A stretch of DNA of 64,000 bases from Mariannaea sp. PMI_226 (Eukaryota; Ascomycota; Sordariomycetes; Hypocreales; Nectriaceae): positions 310,001 through 374,000 of the forward strand of contig JANFOG010000001.1 in assembly GCA_024336345.1 (NCBI GenBank), written 5' to 3'. Below, piece by piece: positions 11,604-22,788 of the stretch. The position numbers and the translations under genes were made by a program. How positions within the stretch are numbered: position 1 is the first letter of the stretch; every line of letters starts with the position of its first letter. The notes beneath the pieces are model-generated. The model was given only the letters and a program-made list of their open reading frames with translations, was not told where the DNA came from and did not search any database.

Positions 11604-13382
11604 GAAGTAAGAGTGGTTTGCCCTCTTACATTGACTCAGGGCCTGTGGAACCCTAAACAAAACAAAACAAAACAAAGAAAAGAAAACCACAAACGAGGTC
11701 TCTCAGTAGACTCACCACTCTCTGCGTCCTTTATGAAACGCAAATACGATATATATGAAACTTTACGCCTTTTTCGTCTTTTGCTATTCAAATCGGGTTC
11801 CCGGTATCGAGTAGCACTGACAGCTTTTATGACATTCACCTTACACGCATCGGCGTTTTTCTGGACTTGATATTACGGTAGAGATATATTCACCAGACTG
11901 TGCGTTTCAATTCCTTTACCTTACCATGTACGAAGTATTGTTTATATTACCTTTTCTCTTTCTCCTTCTCCTTCTTCATCCTCATTGGGTAGAATACAAG
12001 CATTCTGGGATTGGGTAAAATGGGTACATGTCTTTTTATGTGCTGCTCTCAGTACTTTTGTATATCAAATGGGTGGGCATTATTTACCAAGCATTCATAG
12101 CGAGGGGCTCTTGACTTGTTCATCTCGAACCTGTCGTGGTTTTCTTTATTCATTCTTTGCGCATTCGGCTCAGAGATGGGTATTATTCAATATTATATTA
12201 ATAGGGCGCTTATATATTGTCCCCTTATACCCATGGAGGACCGAATTCGATGACTGATACTAGGGTATACTTCTTTTTCTTCTCTCTTTTATTTCCCTTC
12301 GGAGAACCAGAACTGTATATCTTTAAACAGGTTATTGCCAACACTACTGTTGGTAGATAGTATATTTAAGCCTATCTAGTAGGGAAATAGAGCAGCGTCG
12401 AACTTAGCAAGATGAAAAATACAACAAAGTATTTTGATTCCTTAACTGGCTTCAAAAACCTAGAGCCGCTCAGCTAAGACCTCTTTTTCCCTGTTGACAA
12501 CCTTAGCTGTCTCTCTACTGCTCTCTCCCCACGACTAGCTATCCATATTTTTTTGGTATGAGGACTCAATCAACTGCTACAGCGTCTGGAGCAGCAATGC
12601 GTATGAGTCACGGTGCCCTCCTGTTGTTAACTGAAATAAAAAAAATCACTTTCAGGTCATAAAGTCACAGGATATCGTCACAGGATGTCCTGCGTGGAGC
12701 TAGATGTTTCGGGCTCGGTCAATACGCCGCAAAGGCAACTGGCACAGCCAGTAGACAAGAATCACATTTATTAATTACAGCATTATGAAGCCGGGGGGAC
12801 TGAAATGACAGGGCAACCAATTAGAGTGTACATTTGCGTATCATCCCTCTCCGGCGCAGGTATTTGTTCGTCGCATCACTAGAAAATAGAACCTCCCCCC
12901 TTCCTTTCCCCCTCGCCGGGAGCCACGTAGATGATATTTACAGCGCGAGATTATATACGAAATTATACCACAGACCATGAACAAGGACGATTTCAAAGTT
13001 TAAAAGGACCTTGGTCATTTCTGACTTCAATAGACAAAACACATTATTATTCGATCAAGCCTTCTGGGTCTGTCCCCAGCCTGCCAAAGTCCGATTCCTC
13101 ATTCCAAATTTCAGTTTTCCAAGGGTACAACATGTAACTAGGAGAAGGTGACGGTTGACGTGACGAGCTTTCTGGCTGGATCCCAAAAGTAAAAAGAGAG
13201 AAAGTTCATTTGTTGAAACGATTTCGTAGCCTGTGAAGGCGCTCGGTACGAGCTTTATGGAGATGGGGAGGGAGGGGCCAAACAGACGGGCCGGACCGAA
13301 TTGAAGACGACTCATATATACACTCAACGGCGTTCGAGAGGAGGGTAAGCTGCTGTGGAGAGCGAGGTGGCAGATCTTAGAA
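11604..13382. other. Intergenic, between convergent WD40 and GH17 genes
   Basis: This holds the 3' flanks of two convergent genes. It is AT-richer than the surroundings. No open frame with recognisable protein sequence and no RNA gene was found. Confidence 0.65.
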
Positions 13383-14731
13383 TTAGAACAGGTCACCGGA
13401 ACCCCAGGTCTGCTCGCAGTTGAACTCGCCAGGGTTCTTCCACTTATCGGAAAAGGCTGAGAAGAAGATAGTCTTGCTACCGCAAGACTGGCGAATGGAG
13501 CGAATAGCAGCAGCCTGCTGGGGCTTTCCGGGGCAAGCCTTGCCATTGCAATCACCGCCGGTAGGCCAACCGCTCTCCAAGGCGATGACATTGTTGCCAG
13601 AGCAGATTCCCTTCAGGATCTCGAGCTGGCCAGCGACAAATTCACCAGCGTCCGGCGCGGAAACAGCGGAGTTGAAGAAGGCGTGGATGTTGGCGCCGGT
13701 GATGTCAATAACGGGGCAGATGGCACTGGCGACATCGGGTTGCTGCCAGACGTTGAGGGTCTCAGAGGTGGTGTAGGGGCCATTGTAGCTGGAGCACTTC
13801 GACTTAACGGTGGTGATGAGCTCACTGAGTTCACTGGGCGAGCAGTATCCGTTCAAGACAGCCTCGTTACCAACGACGATAAGCTTGACCAAGTCCGAAT
13901 CAGCCCAAGCAGCAATCGCATCAACCTGAGTCTTAATATCGGGAGTGTCATAAGAGCAGCCAGATCCCTTGACAAAAACACCGAGGATCAGGTCCATACC
14001 CAACTCCTTGCAGGCTTCACCGACGGTGGTGAGGGTGTTGCAGTCGGTGGAGTAGACACGAACAATGCTGAAGCCCTTGTTCTTGAAGCTCTGAATATCG
14101 GAGCGGACAGCACTGGCGGACTTACAAGCACCGGTGCTGGGCTCATAAGGAGTGTAGGCAATACCGAAGTGGTCGTTACCGCCCTCAAGGCTGCTGCCAC
14201 TGGCGGCCTTCTTGGGAGCCTGGTTGTTCACGGGCTTCTTCAAGGCGTAGGAGGCGACATTCTTAGTAGGCTCAGCCTCTTCAGTGGTATGCGTGGGGTT
14301 AGCCTTGGGGGGCTGGTAGGCGACCTCGGTGTCCTTGGGAGGAGCCGAAGCAGAAGTAGAGACGGGAGGAGCCGAAGTAGGAGTAGAGACAGGAAGGCTA
14401 CTGCTCTGCACATCCTCGGTACAAGTGGTGGTAGCCTTGGTCACGGTGGACTTGGGGGTGACAGATTGAGCGACGGATGTGGAGGGAGGAGGGTTAGGAA
14501 TCACTGTAAGCTACATAGTTAGCCAAAAAGAGACATATAAATAACATGGACTTCGCAGGATTTCGTACGAGTCGCGGCGCCGGTGATTGTCTTGTAGATG
14601 GTGGTGCAGCCAGGGACGCAAGTCTCATCATAAGCAGATCGCTTGAAGAGATCGTGAGCTCGGTGGTGGAGGTGGGCGGCATGAGCACCAGCAGCCATGG
14701 CCGCAAAAACAGCAGCAACTCCAGCCTTCAT
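13383..14731 (-). CDS. btgE: Secreted GH17 beta-1,3-glucanase/glucanosyltransferase (BtgE/Scw-like)
   Basis: This is a cell-wall glucan-modifying enzyme. Coding exons on the minus strand are 14731-14569 and 14503-13383 (427 residues). Residues 1-18 are a signal peptide (MKAGVAAVFAAMAAGAHA). A short Cys motif (CVPGCTTIYKTIT) follows, as in BtgE proteins, then a Ser/Thr/Pro/Lys-rich linker to about 155. The catalytic GH17 barrel starts near FGIAYTPYEPSTGACKS and runs to the C-terminus. By family position, E268 in VVGNEAVLNG is the acid/base and E364 in IALESGWPTG is the nucleophile; both are present. There is no C-terminal hydrophobic GPI signal, since the protein ends GSGDLF, so it should be soluble or linked to the wall. 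The gene is divergent from CYT-4 across 2.5 kb. The family is secure; the exact member (BtgE rather than Scw4/Scw11) is inferred from the N-terminal motif. Confidence 0.9.
14504..14568 (-). other. Intron in btgE homologue
   Basis: A 65-nt minus-strand intron with 5' GTACGA, a GGCTAAC branch-type sequence and 3' TTACAG. Splicing gives ITGAATLIPNPPP across the junction. Confidence 0.82.
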
Positions 14732-14942
14732 GATGTGAGAATTCTCGCGAGGAGGTCGGTTTTTCCTGTAGGTTGAGGTGAGAAACGAATGCCCGCTAAA
14801 AGAGTGAAGCGGTAAGTTGGATTTTGAACCGTAAACGAGGGCAAGAAAGCAACGGGAGCAGGCTTTCCAAAGTCTCGACGAATGACGGAATCGTGAAGGA
14901 GAAGAAGAGGGAGGGGAGGCTACAAGCCGACAAGCTGGGGGG

Positions 14943-14966
14943 ATTATTATTATTATTATTATTATT
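14943..14966. repeat. (ATT)8 microsatellite
   Basis: Eight ATT units in the upstream region of the GH17 gene. Confidence 0.9.
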
Positions 14967-15278
14967 AGCTATCGACTCTGTCAACACTAACACGGCTGTG
15001 AGAGCCGACTAGGCTCGAGCTGGGGACGGCAGCGAAAGCCAAGGAATGGGTGGGGTGCTGGGATGGGCTGTGACAAGGCCTCGGGTGACCAGATTTCTCA
15101 GTAATTATTACATGCAGCTACCCTCCAAGAACAAGCAGGGGTTTAGTCCCAAGAACTGAACCCTCGTGGTGGCAGTTGGTTGACATGGCCATGAGCTTGT
15201 CGGCGAATAGGGGACGTGTGTGGAGCTTTGGATGCCGTGCAATTTCAGTTCGCCCGGCCGCTCATCAACAGCTTCTAA

Positions 15279-15303
15279 GGGGAGGGGAGGGGGGGAGGGG
15301 GGG
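15279..15303 (+). repeat. G-rich tract, quadruplex-capable
   Basis: Four G runs of 4, 4, 7 and 7 bases separated by single A bases, so all loops would be one base long. Confidence 0.8.
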
Positions 15304-17199
15304 ATGAAGGTCCTTCAGAACGCTACTGTACCATGTTATAAGGGAACGGGGGCATCAGCAGGAAAACGAAGAATACTGTTCGTATCCCTCAATCATCCAG
15401 GGTGCTGATGATGCCCAGTCGGTCGTAGCATGAATCGGGCGGCTGCCCAGAAAAGGCCATTTCCTGCAGGGCAAATGAGTGGCTAAGGAGTTTGTGCTTG
15501 GTGAAGGATCCTGGGAAGCGATATTACTTGAACGGTTTGGTTCCCTTTTGGGTACTTGGAAAGTGACTAGACGTTTTTGACATGCCTTTTCTGGGCAGAA
15601 GAAAATGACTCCACCTCCAAGGTACTACGCAGTCAGAGGACACGGCATGGTTTTTCTTTCTGCTGCTCGCTGTCCGGGAGTCGGGGAGAGTTGGCCTTGC
15701 CCATTACCTACGTTTAACTTGTTGACTGACAAAAATTCGGCATGCTTAATGCAATCCCTTCACGCGTTCGAGCCGTGGCCTTGGGCCACCGCTTGTTCAT
15801 TGTTCGCAAACAATAATCAGCACTTTGCGTCTATCGTCAAAGAAAAAAGAGGGCGCTCCAACTTGGCCCATCCATCGGACGGTGGGTCGAGAGATTGTTC
15901 CTGCGTCCGTGGCGTCCGTGGCGTCCGAATCTGTCTAGCGCATGCAAGTAGTGCATGCTACGGCAGAGGAGGTCCCGGTTTTCCAGTGTTCATTCGTGCT
16001 GGTGTCAGTGCCCCCGGGAAAGGGGGACCCTTCACAAGATCAGAGCAATATAATTGTTTGGCGCCAAACCTACAAGCTCGCTGATGCACCTTGTCGAGTC
16101 AATGCAGTCTTCCTTTAGCTCGTAGGAGGCGCAGTTGTCTTGTTCCTCATGCGGGGCATGCGAGACGAGAGCCGGGGTCGTGATTCAACGATCGAGTCTG
16201 TTGGCGTTCAGAATATCTCGTCATCTTCACCTGGCGGCGGACAGACCACGTTCGTTGGTCATATGGTAGGGGTCGTCAACGGCGCGCTTAACGCCGTATC
16301 TTGTCACGGACAATCGCCATCAATTGTGGCTGCAGAGGAAGATCTGGGGGAACAGTCTAGAAAGCCCATTCGCTCGAATGGTGGCTCAAGCCGGCAGTTT
16401 GCCACCCAACGAGGCGAGATCGACTCTCGAGACTTGAACGCCGCCAACAACTGCTATTTCTTTTCCGGTTTGTCAATAAGTTGGTTAATGGGACTCGATC
16501 ACGGCCGTTTTTTCCAAGGGGGAAGTGCAATGTCGATCATCCACACAAAGGCCAGGTCAATGTCTCCAAATCGAATTCGTCGGATCATTTCGTTTAGTTC
16601 AAGCTACTAATATGTTCTCCCTTCCCCCCCTTTTTCTGCCCATGAAAGATCGACCAGTGGAGGACCATCACCATCTCCATTCGCAAAGGCTACCCGCGCC
16701 AGGATTGCACAGCCTGTGCTATGGTACAATTGTCAGCCAGATGTGAGGATGTCGGGAACACTTTCCTCTGCAATGTGATATCACGATGAGCCCTCTTCCT
16801 CTTTACATTCCCATGCCCTTGGTTGCGACCTAGCAAACTCCATTGCGATAGGGAACAAATACGAGAATGCTCGTACTATGTATATTTTCAAGGTTGAGTG
16901 CGATGAGAAGCTGAATGCCAATATGAGTGAAACTTGAAACAACCTTAATACACACAAAGCTCCCCCGTTCTTGATCGATCGTGAGTGCCACTCACCCCCA
17001 TAGTGTGGCTGAGGAAAGAGCGAACGACATGGGCTGCTTTATAGTCACGTGATAGCGCGAGGTGCTTGGGGGTGTGTGGCGGCAGCCCGTCCTTGATGGC
17101 GGCAACGTGGATGTGGCTGAAAATTTTCAAGCCTCATCCGTGACGTTCTCAACAGCACCTCGATGTCCTGAAATATCAGTAGAATATAATTAATTAAGG

Positions 17200-20100
17200 A
17201 TGATCAAGGCATCATCAAGACCCCCCTCCACCCGCTGGAGATGCCTTGTGCGTAATTGCACTGGCATTCAGTACTCTGGCTCGGCTACTATTCCTCAATC
17301 GGGCTTCAGACGAAGAGTCAGTTTCCATTCTTCGCAGCATATAAACTGCACCCAGTGCTGTACTGACCACACTGAACTCCAGAATGTCAGCACGCAGTCC
17401 GATGCGCCGCCACCAGAGTCTTCAGAGAAAGCCATGGCCTTTGGCTTGGGGAATATTCCAAAGTCTGCCCCTACACCATCCAAAGTGGCTCCTCATCTAG
17501 ACAAACGGCCAATTCGAGAGAAGCTACTTGACTGGCGCCCAGAACCAAGCTTGGTGCAGCAACTACGGCTACTCCCTGATAGTCCCTTGGTTGCGGGAGT
17601 TAGCAACTTCAACACTAAACCTCACTCAACAGGCTCTTCAGAGCTGGACTATTTTAAGTCAACGCCAGAGGGCATGGTCGATGGTGCAGTGTTGGACGGT
17701 AGTGAGGATATTGACGCTGGGGTTGTCAGCGTCAATTCACGCAGCCCTGGTGATCTGGTCGAGATGAAGTTAGATCCCTCTTCTCGCCAAAATTTTGCTG
17801 GGGAATTGTGATGCTGACTTGTGCTACAGACAGCCAGGTTCCCGTACGCCAATATTTGGCATCTATCTGGGCTATTTTGGATCCCGACATCACTTCTATA
17901 CGGGCCATGGTCGGTGGATGGTCAGCCAAGGCTTCTCTGCAATATTCACCGTGTCGAAGTATGCCAGTGTTGCCGAGATACAGCCTCTACTTGACGCCAT
18001 TCCAAAGCATGCAAATCCCGATGACTATCAAGAGCTGCGGAGAGCGGACTTGGGACCGTCACGAGAGGCTGGAGCGGAACTAATAAAGAAAATGAACAAG
18101 TTCGTTGCGGATGCCGAGGAGCACTACCAAAACAGCCTGAGCAATCTCGACAAGGCAAGGTCGTTAGTCTCGGATGGGAAGCGCACAAAGTACCTCAGCC
18201 TCTTTGAAATGGCAGAGATGCTTCTACCCCAATCCGCTCGGGAGGGCAATACCTTTTCACCTGCTGCACTCTACGCTGTTCACACAGCCCTGTACCGAAA
18301 TGAGTTCAATTTCAGACCCCTTGGTCCCACTTCAGATTGTCATCGGCGAGATCATCTCTTTGAAGTATTTCCATATCACGATGCAATGATGGTCAACCGT
18401 GTTGCAATCATGGTGCGAGAGTATGCTGTAACTCGGGGGGCAATGATGAAGTCACCAACCTATAGGGAACTCTCTGAAAGTGCACTGGGGAAGTTCGTTC
18501 TAAAGGCCAGGGAAGTGGTCAAAGCTAATCGGGAGAAGCGCTCCTTTACGCCACACGGCATTCTGGCTCCTTCACCGGCCGTTACGATTGAGATTCCTGA
18601 GTGGACGAGATCGCACATGGACGTGATTCGATTCCTAGAATGGTGGGCGAGCTACGACCTCTTCGAGGACGGTTCTCGATTTCATGCATATGGATCCCTC
18701 ATCCTCAGAGCCTTAGAGCTTTATGTTGACGTCCCATTAAATCAAACTACTGCGTGGACTTTTCTTCAGGAGATCGGCTCGGTTCCATCCTGGGAAGTTC
18801 CTTCTCGATACAAGGTCCGCTTTCCAGCAGTTCAAATCCAGAGTGGTGGCGGACTGATCCGCAATAAGCCAATGGCACTTGAGGAGTCGTTGCGACCTGA
18901 CATTGCGACTGGGTTTAGAAAAGAGTATAAAGGCGTTAATGTTTTATGCATTGATGCCCCCTCGACGATGATTATCGATGATGGCATCTCTCTAGAGAGG
19001 ACTGAGAAGCCAGATGAGTTTTGGATTCACATCCATACTGCCGATCCAGCCTCTGGTATCCTGCCAAACTCGGAGTTGGCCACGTTCCTTGAGCTGATCC
19101 CCGAAAACATCTACCTTCCTGGTCACTTTCAAGCAATGTTGCCAGCTGACATTGGTGTTGACAGCTCAAACGACTACAGCTCAGAAGGGTTGACTGATAG
19201 ATACTCGTTAGCACCAGGTCGACCCACCCTCACATTCAGTGCTAAGGTCAATGAAGCTGGCGATATACTGGATTACAAGATCGAACCTGGTGTGTTGGAC
19301 AAAGTGACATATCTAGACCCAAAGGATGTCTCTCAGTTCTGTCAGGAGCCTGCTCCTCCCCCTGTACCTGAGCAGAGTCTTGTCGTGGGAACACTTCCTT
19401 CGAAAGATAACCAGCCTCCGAATAGGCCAATGATGGCCGCTGAGGACCTAGACAGCGGCAGCAAGCAAGACCTTCTCAGTTTATACCGCCTAGCCGAAGC
19501 CATAAAAGGGAAGCGATTGGAGAAGGGAGCCTGGCCATATTTCGCGCCTAGACCGTCAGTGACGGTTGCTTTTGAAGAGGTCCCTGTCGATGAAGTTCCA
19601 AAGGAAGGCGTGAAAGTTCTGCCGCCAGATCCATACATCAAGGTTGACTACGATGCATTCAATGGCGCTTCGGTCGTCTCCAACACCATGGTTCTCGCCG
19701 GTGAGATTGCGGCACGTTGGTGTGCGGATAGGGGTATCGCTATTCCCTACCGCAAGAACGTTCACTCTTCAAGATTTGAGGAAATCTACGAGTACGCCAC
19801 CAAGGAACTCTATCCTTCCCTTCGACAAGGGATCCAGCCATCTTCAGTACAGCGACAGGAATTGAACCGACTGACTGGAGACATGGATATCTCTACAACA
19901 CCGGGCCCTTATTTCATGCTTGGACTGGACATGTATGCGAAAGCCACATCCCCTCTACGACGGTTTTCGGATCTCATAGTCCACTGGCAGGTGCATGCGG
20001 CGTTGGCTCACGAGCGAGAGGTGAATCGAAAACTTGACGCTTCTGTGGATAACCTGGATGAAATCCTCCCATTCACATTGGACCATCTGGAGAATACGCT

Positions 20101-20452
20101 TTCACTTCTGCACATGCGGGAGAAGATGGCTAAAGTTCTGTCATACGGTGCTAGGGAATGGATGCTGATGGCACTCGTACGGGACTGGAAGTTCGAGAAT
20201 AGGCCACCCCGCCAATTACGCTTCACGGTAGACTCGACGTGGGCAAAAGGACTGATGGGCCGGATTGACTTGTTTGATTTGGATGCCATTATGACGGTTG
20301 ACGGCATGGATGCTCTGGTGCTCCTGGTGGACGTTAAAGTGGGCGATGAATTCGAAGTCGAGCTCGCCGATATTAACGTTCACCAAAGGCATATTTTCGT
20401 AAAGGCCATCAGGTACATGGGTCACAGCGAGAAGACTGCATTAGCACCCTGA
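17200..20452 (+). CDS. cyt-4: Mitochondrial RNB-family exoribonuclease, CYT-4/DSS1-like
   Basis: This is the likely mitochondrial 3'-5' exoribonuclease for RNA processing and turnover; in Neurospora the CYT-4 family acts in mitochondrial splicing and end processing. Exons 17200-17768 and 17830-20452 give 1063 residues, close to the family size. The first about 45 residues are rich in Arg and Ser with almost no acidic residues, which suggests a mitochondrial targeting peptide. A region after the intron (PIFGIYLGYFGSRHHFYT) resembles the family's N-terminal OB-like domain. The RNB domain begins near residue 545; its metal-site signature is IDAPSTMIIDDGISLE, with D565, D573 and D574. The position equal to E. 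coli RNase II Asp207 is Ile571 here, which is unusual. The C-terminal RNB part includes SPLRRFSDLIVHWQVH. The intron begins GTTAGA rather than the usual GTRWGT. The start is the first Met of the frame. Confidence 0.9.
17769..17829 (+). other. Intron in CYT-4 homologue with GTTAGA donor
   Basis: A 61-nt intron, 5' GTTAGATC, branch-type GCTGACTT, 3' GCTACAG. It is required because the open frames on the two sides are in different phases. Splicing gives LVEMK joined to QPGSRTPIFG. The donor is atypical at position +3. Confidence 0.75.
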
Positions 20453-21468
20453 CTTATTCACGCTGCTCACACAGCTACTCGCATATGAGGAGCGTTTTGA
20501 ATTGCGTCACATACACGCACACGCACAAACATGTTGATCTCGACTCGGATTTCTTTCCACCAACACTGTACTGGCTTATTGAGATGCCGGCTTTCCGGCT
20601 CATGTACGATGACAAGATCCCCCTCTGTTATTATCCTTCTTCTTCTCCTTCAACCATCACTTCACCTGAAGCATGGAGCAGATTCCTCCATGCTTGGGTT
20701 GCTTTCCTGGCTGTTTCGTATTTTCTTCGGAAACACGCCGGGGGCAGATCCGAGTGGCCCAAGTCGACGTAAGAAGACGACCATCATTACGTTGACGTAC
20801 CTATCTTCCCTAACCTATTCCATTTTTTTTCGTTACATGGTGAGCGTAAGGTGGGCAAGGCAGGTGTGGGCATTTGTAGTATACCGCCCATGTATTATTA
20901 TATTAGCAAAGTCTTAGACGGCTTTCATAGACATGTATAATGATGAGACGAGCAACTCCCCAAAACATTTGTAGAGATACGAAATTAAGATACGATATTC
21001 TTTATTGTCTTTCATATTCTCACCGTTTCTATATTTGCTTCTTCTTCTTCTTTTTTTTTTTTCTTTCTTGTTCCTAGTGTGACCTTGCTCTGCATCTTTG
21101 AGACGCAGGCATCCAGGTTTTGGTTTTTGTTGTGACGCTGATGCTGCCATATCAAGAAACTATCTACAAGGGGCACGGGATTAACCCCCGGTTCCAGGAA
21201 TAAAGAGACTACACCCCCCTTTGTCAATTCCCTTTCCCCCGATATGTCGTCAAGGACAGGGCCCGGATGAACATGGTTGCTTTGCATCTCCCTCCATTCC
21301 CCGTGATCCGTATCTCGGTCAGACCTCTAGTCCGTTCGGGGAGGAGGATTGTGAGGGCGAGACAAGGTGTCAATCAGATGGTGGGATGTAACGTACTTTG
21401 AGGACGAGTCAGCCCGAGGCCCAAGCCGGGAACCAAGGTAAAGAAAGGTAAATGCTAAGGTAAGGGAA

Positions 21469-21508
21469 GGTCAAGTCCGGTCAAGTCAGGTCAAGTCAGG
21501 TCAGGTCA
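21469..21508 (+). repeat. Decamer tandem repeat (GGTCAAGTCA-type)
   Basis: About four imperfect head-to-tail copies of GGTCAAGTCA. The last copy is shortened to GGTCA pentamers. Confidence 0.85.
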
Positions 21509-22089
21509 GCCATGGGGGCTGAAATCTGTAAGGATGATGCCTCTGTAGGATGCAGACTACAATGGAGGAGGATGTAGGATGGCGTATGACAACCTCAGGT
21601 AGGCAAGGTCAGGTACCATCACGTCCCTGCTCACCTCACCTTTCCTTTTTTTTCTTTCCCGTTTCCAATCCCCTTCCTTGCTTTTCTTTTCTTTCTTTCC
21701 TTCTTCTTCCTCTTCCTCTCTGCTTCATTTATTATTATTCTCAAACATGGTTTTTTTTTTTAGCTTGTCTTGAATCGTCTCTCGATTTTTCTTACGTCCC
21801 CCCGGTTCACGTGGTCCTCCCCTCGCCCCCCTCACCCTCACCCTCCTCTTATTCAAACCCCCCTCTCTCTCCCTCTCCCCTCTGCTACCACCCCGCAAAT
21901 CAGCCCCAGACTTTTTGTTGTCATCGTACGGGGTCACGCGGTACACTATGGATTCAGAACTAAGGTACTATGTAGCAAGACGGTGATGGTATTCGGCACA
22001 CACACACACACCGACTACTCAACCAACAAGAATAACACATCCTCTTCAACTTTGGCCGAGGCACCCTCTATCTCACCCTCTCTCGCTCT

Positions 22090-22133
22090 CACTCACTCAC
22101 TCACTCACTAACTCATTCACTCATTCACTCACT
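22090..22133. repeat. CTCA/TTCA tetranucleotide array
   Basis: Roughly eleven tetranucleotide units, ACTC changing to ATTC, at the end of a pyrimidine-rich block. Confidence 0.85.
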
Positions 22134-22567
22134 CGATCTCTTTTCCTCCATTCCCCTTCCTCCGCCACTCCCGCCCCAAGACGGCAAAGGCTCAATCCTT
22201 CCCCAACAGTTTTTGTTGGCCTCCCCCCTCCCCCCTCCCCCTCCTTTTCTTCCCTATAGCGCCTACGTCAGGTACCCTCCCCGGTCCTTGATGTTTCTTG
22301 TTCCCTGGTCATTCTTGTTCCTCACCTGCATCGCTGACGATCCACGTGGACGTGCCAATTGTCCAGTACAGTGCTCATTCTGCCTTCCGAGCTTTCTCTT
22401 TTCCACCCATTTGATTTGACGAGCGGACTTTGCTTTGTCCATTGCGGAATATCCCATTTCAGAGTGGCGAGACTTGTCATGCAAGCAAGGATACAAGTAT
22501 AGTAAACTAAACAATAGTCGATTGGCGATTGGCGACTTTTCCGATTTGGCGTTTGGGGGAAATGGAA

Positions 22568-22581
22568 CCCCCCCCCCCCCC
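22568..22581. repeat. Poly-C tract, 14 nt
   Basis: A homopolymer run followed by GGG. Confidence 0.85.
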
Positions 22582-22749
22582 GGGCCATACAGTACCAGTA
22601 CAGTCCAGCACTCGGACATCCCCAAACAAGACAGCCCAGGGTCCTGTACTATGTCAGTGTTGGCACCTAGGTGTTAGGCTTGATGCATGATACTCTGCTT
22701 GCCGCTGCCGCGGGAACCCGAAATAGGCACCTCCTGTTACAATATTGAA

Positions 22750-22788
22750 GGGGGTGCCTGGGGGCCCTGGGGGCTTGGGGCCTTGGGG
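22750..22788 (+). repeat. G-rich tract with five G-runs, quadruplex-capable
   Basis: G runs of 5, 5, 5, 4 and 4 bases, separated by loops of 5, 4, 3 and 4 bases. This meets the usual intramolecular G-quadruplex pattern with a spare run. Confidence 0.8.

Larger units (their letters stand above)
14732..17199. other. Divergent promoter region between btgE homologue and CYT-4 homologue
   Basis: This is 2.5 kb holding the upstream regions of two divergent genes. An (ATT)8 repeat lies at 14943-14966 and a G-rich run at 15279-15303. Open frames at 15605-16084 and 16140-16610 (159 and 156 residues) show no recognisable domain, and I do not call them as genes. Confidence 0.65.

Noticed and set aside
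13683..14522. 279-codon + strand open frame
   Set aside because: It is antisense to the GH17 gene, whose catalytic residues, signal peptide and splice sites are clear. The + peptide is a Gly/Val/Ser-rich shadow.
15605..16610. Two + strand open frames of 159 and 156 codons in the btgE/cyt-4 divergent region
   Set aside because: No recognisable domain, unusual mixed composition, and no coherent splice join between them.
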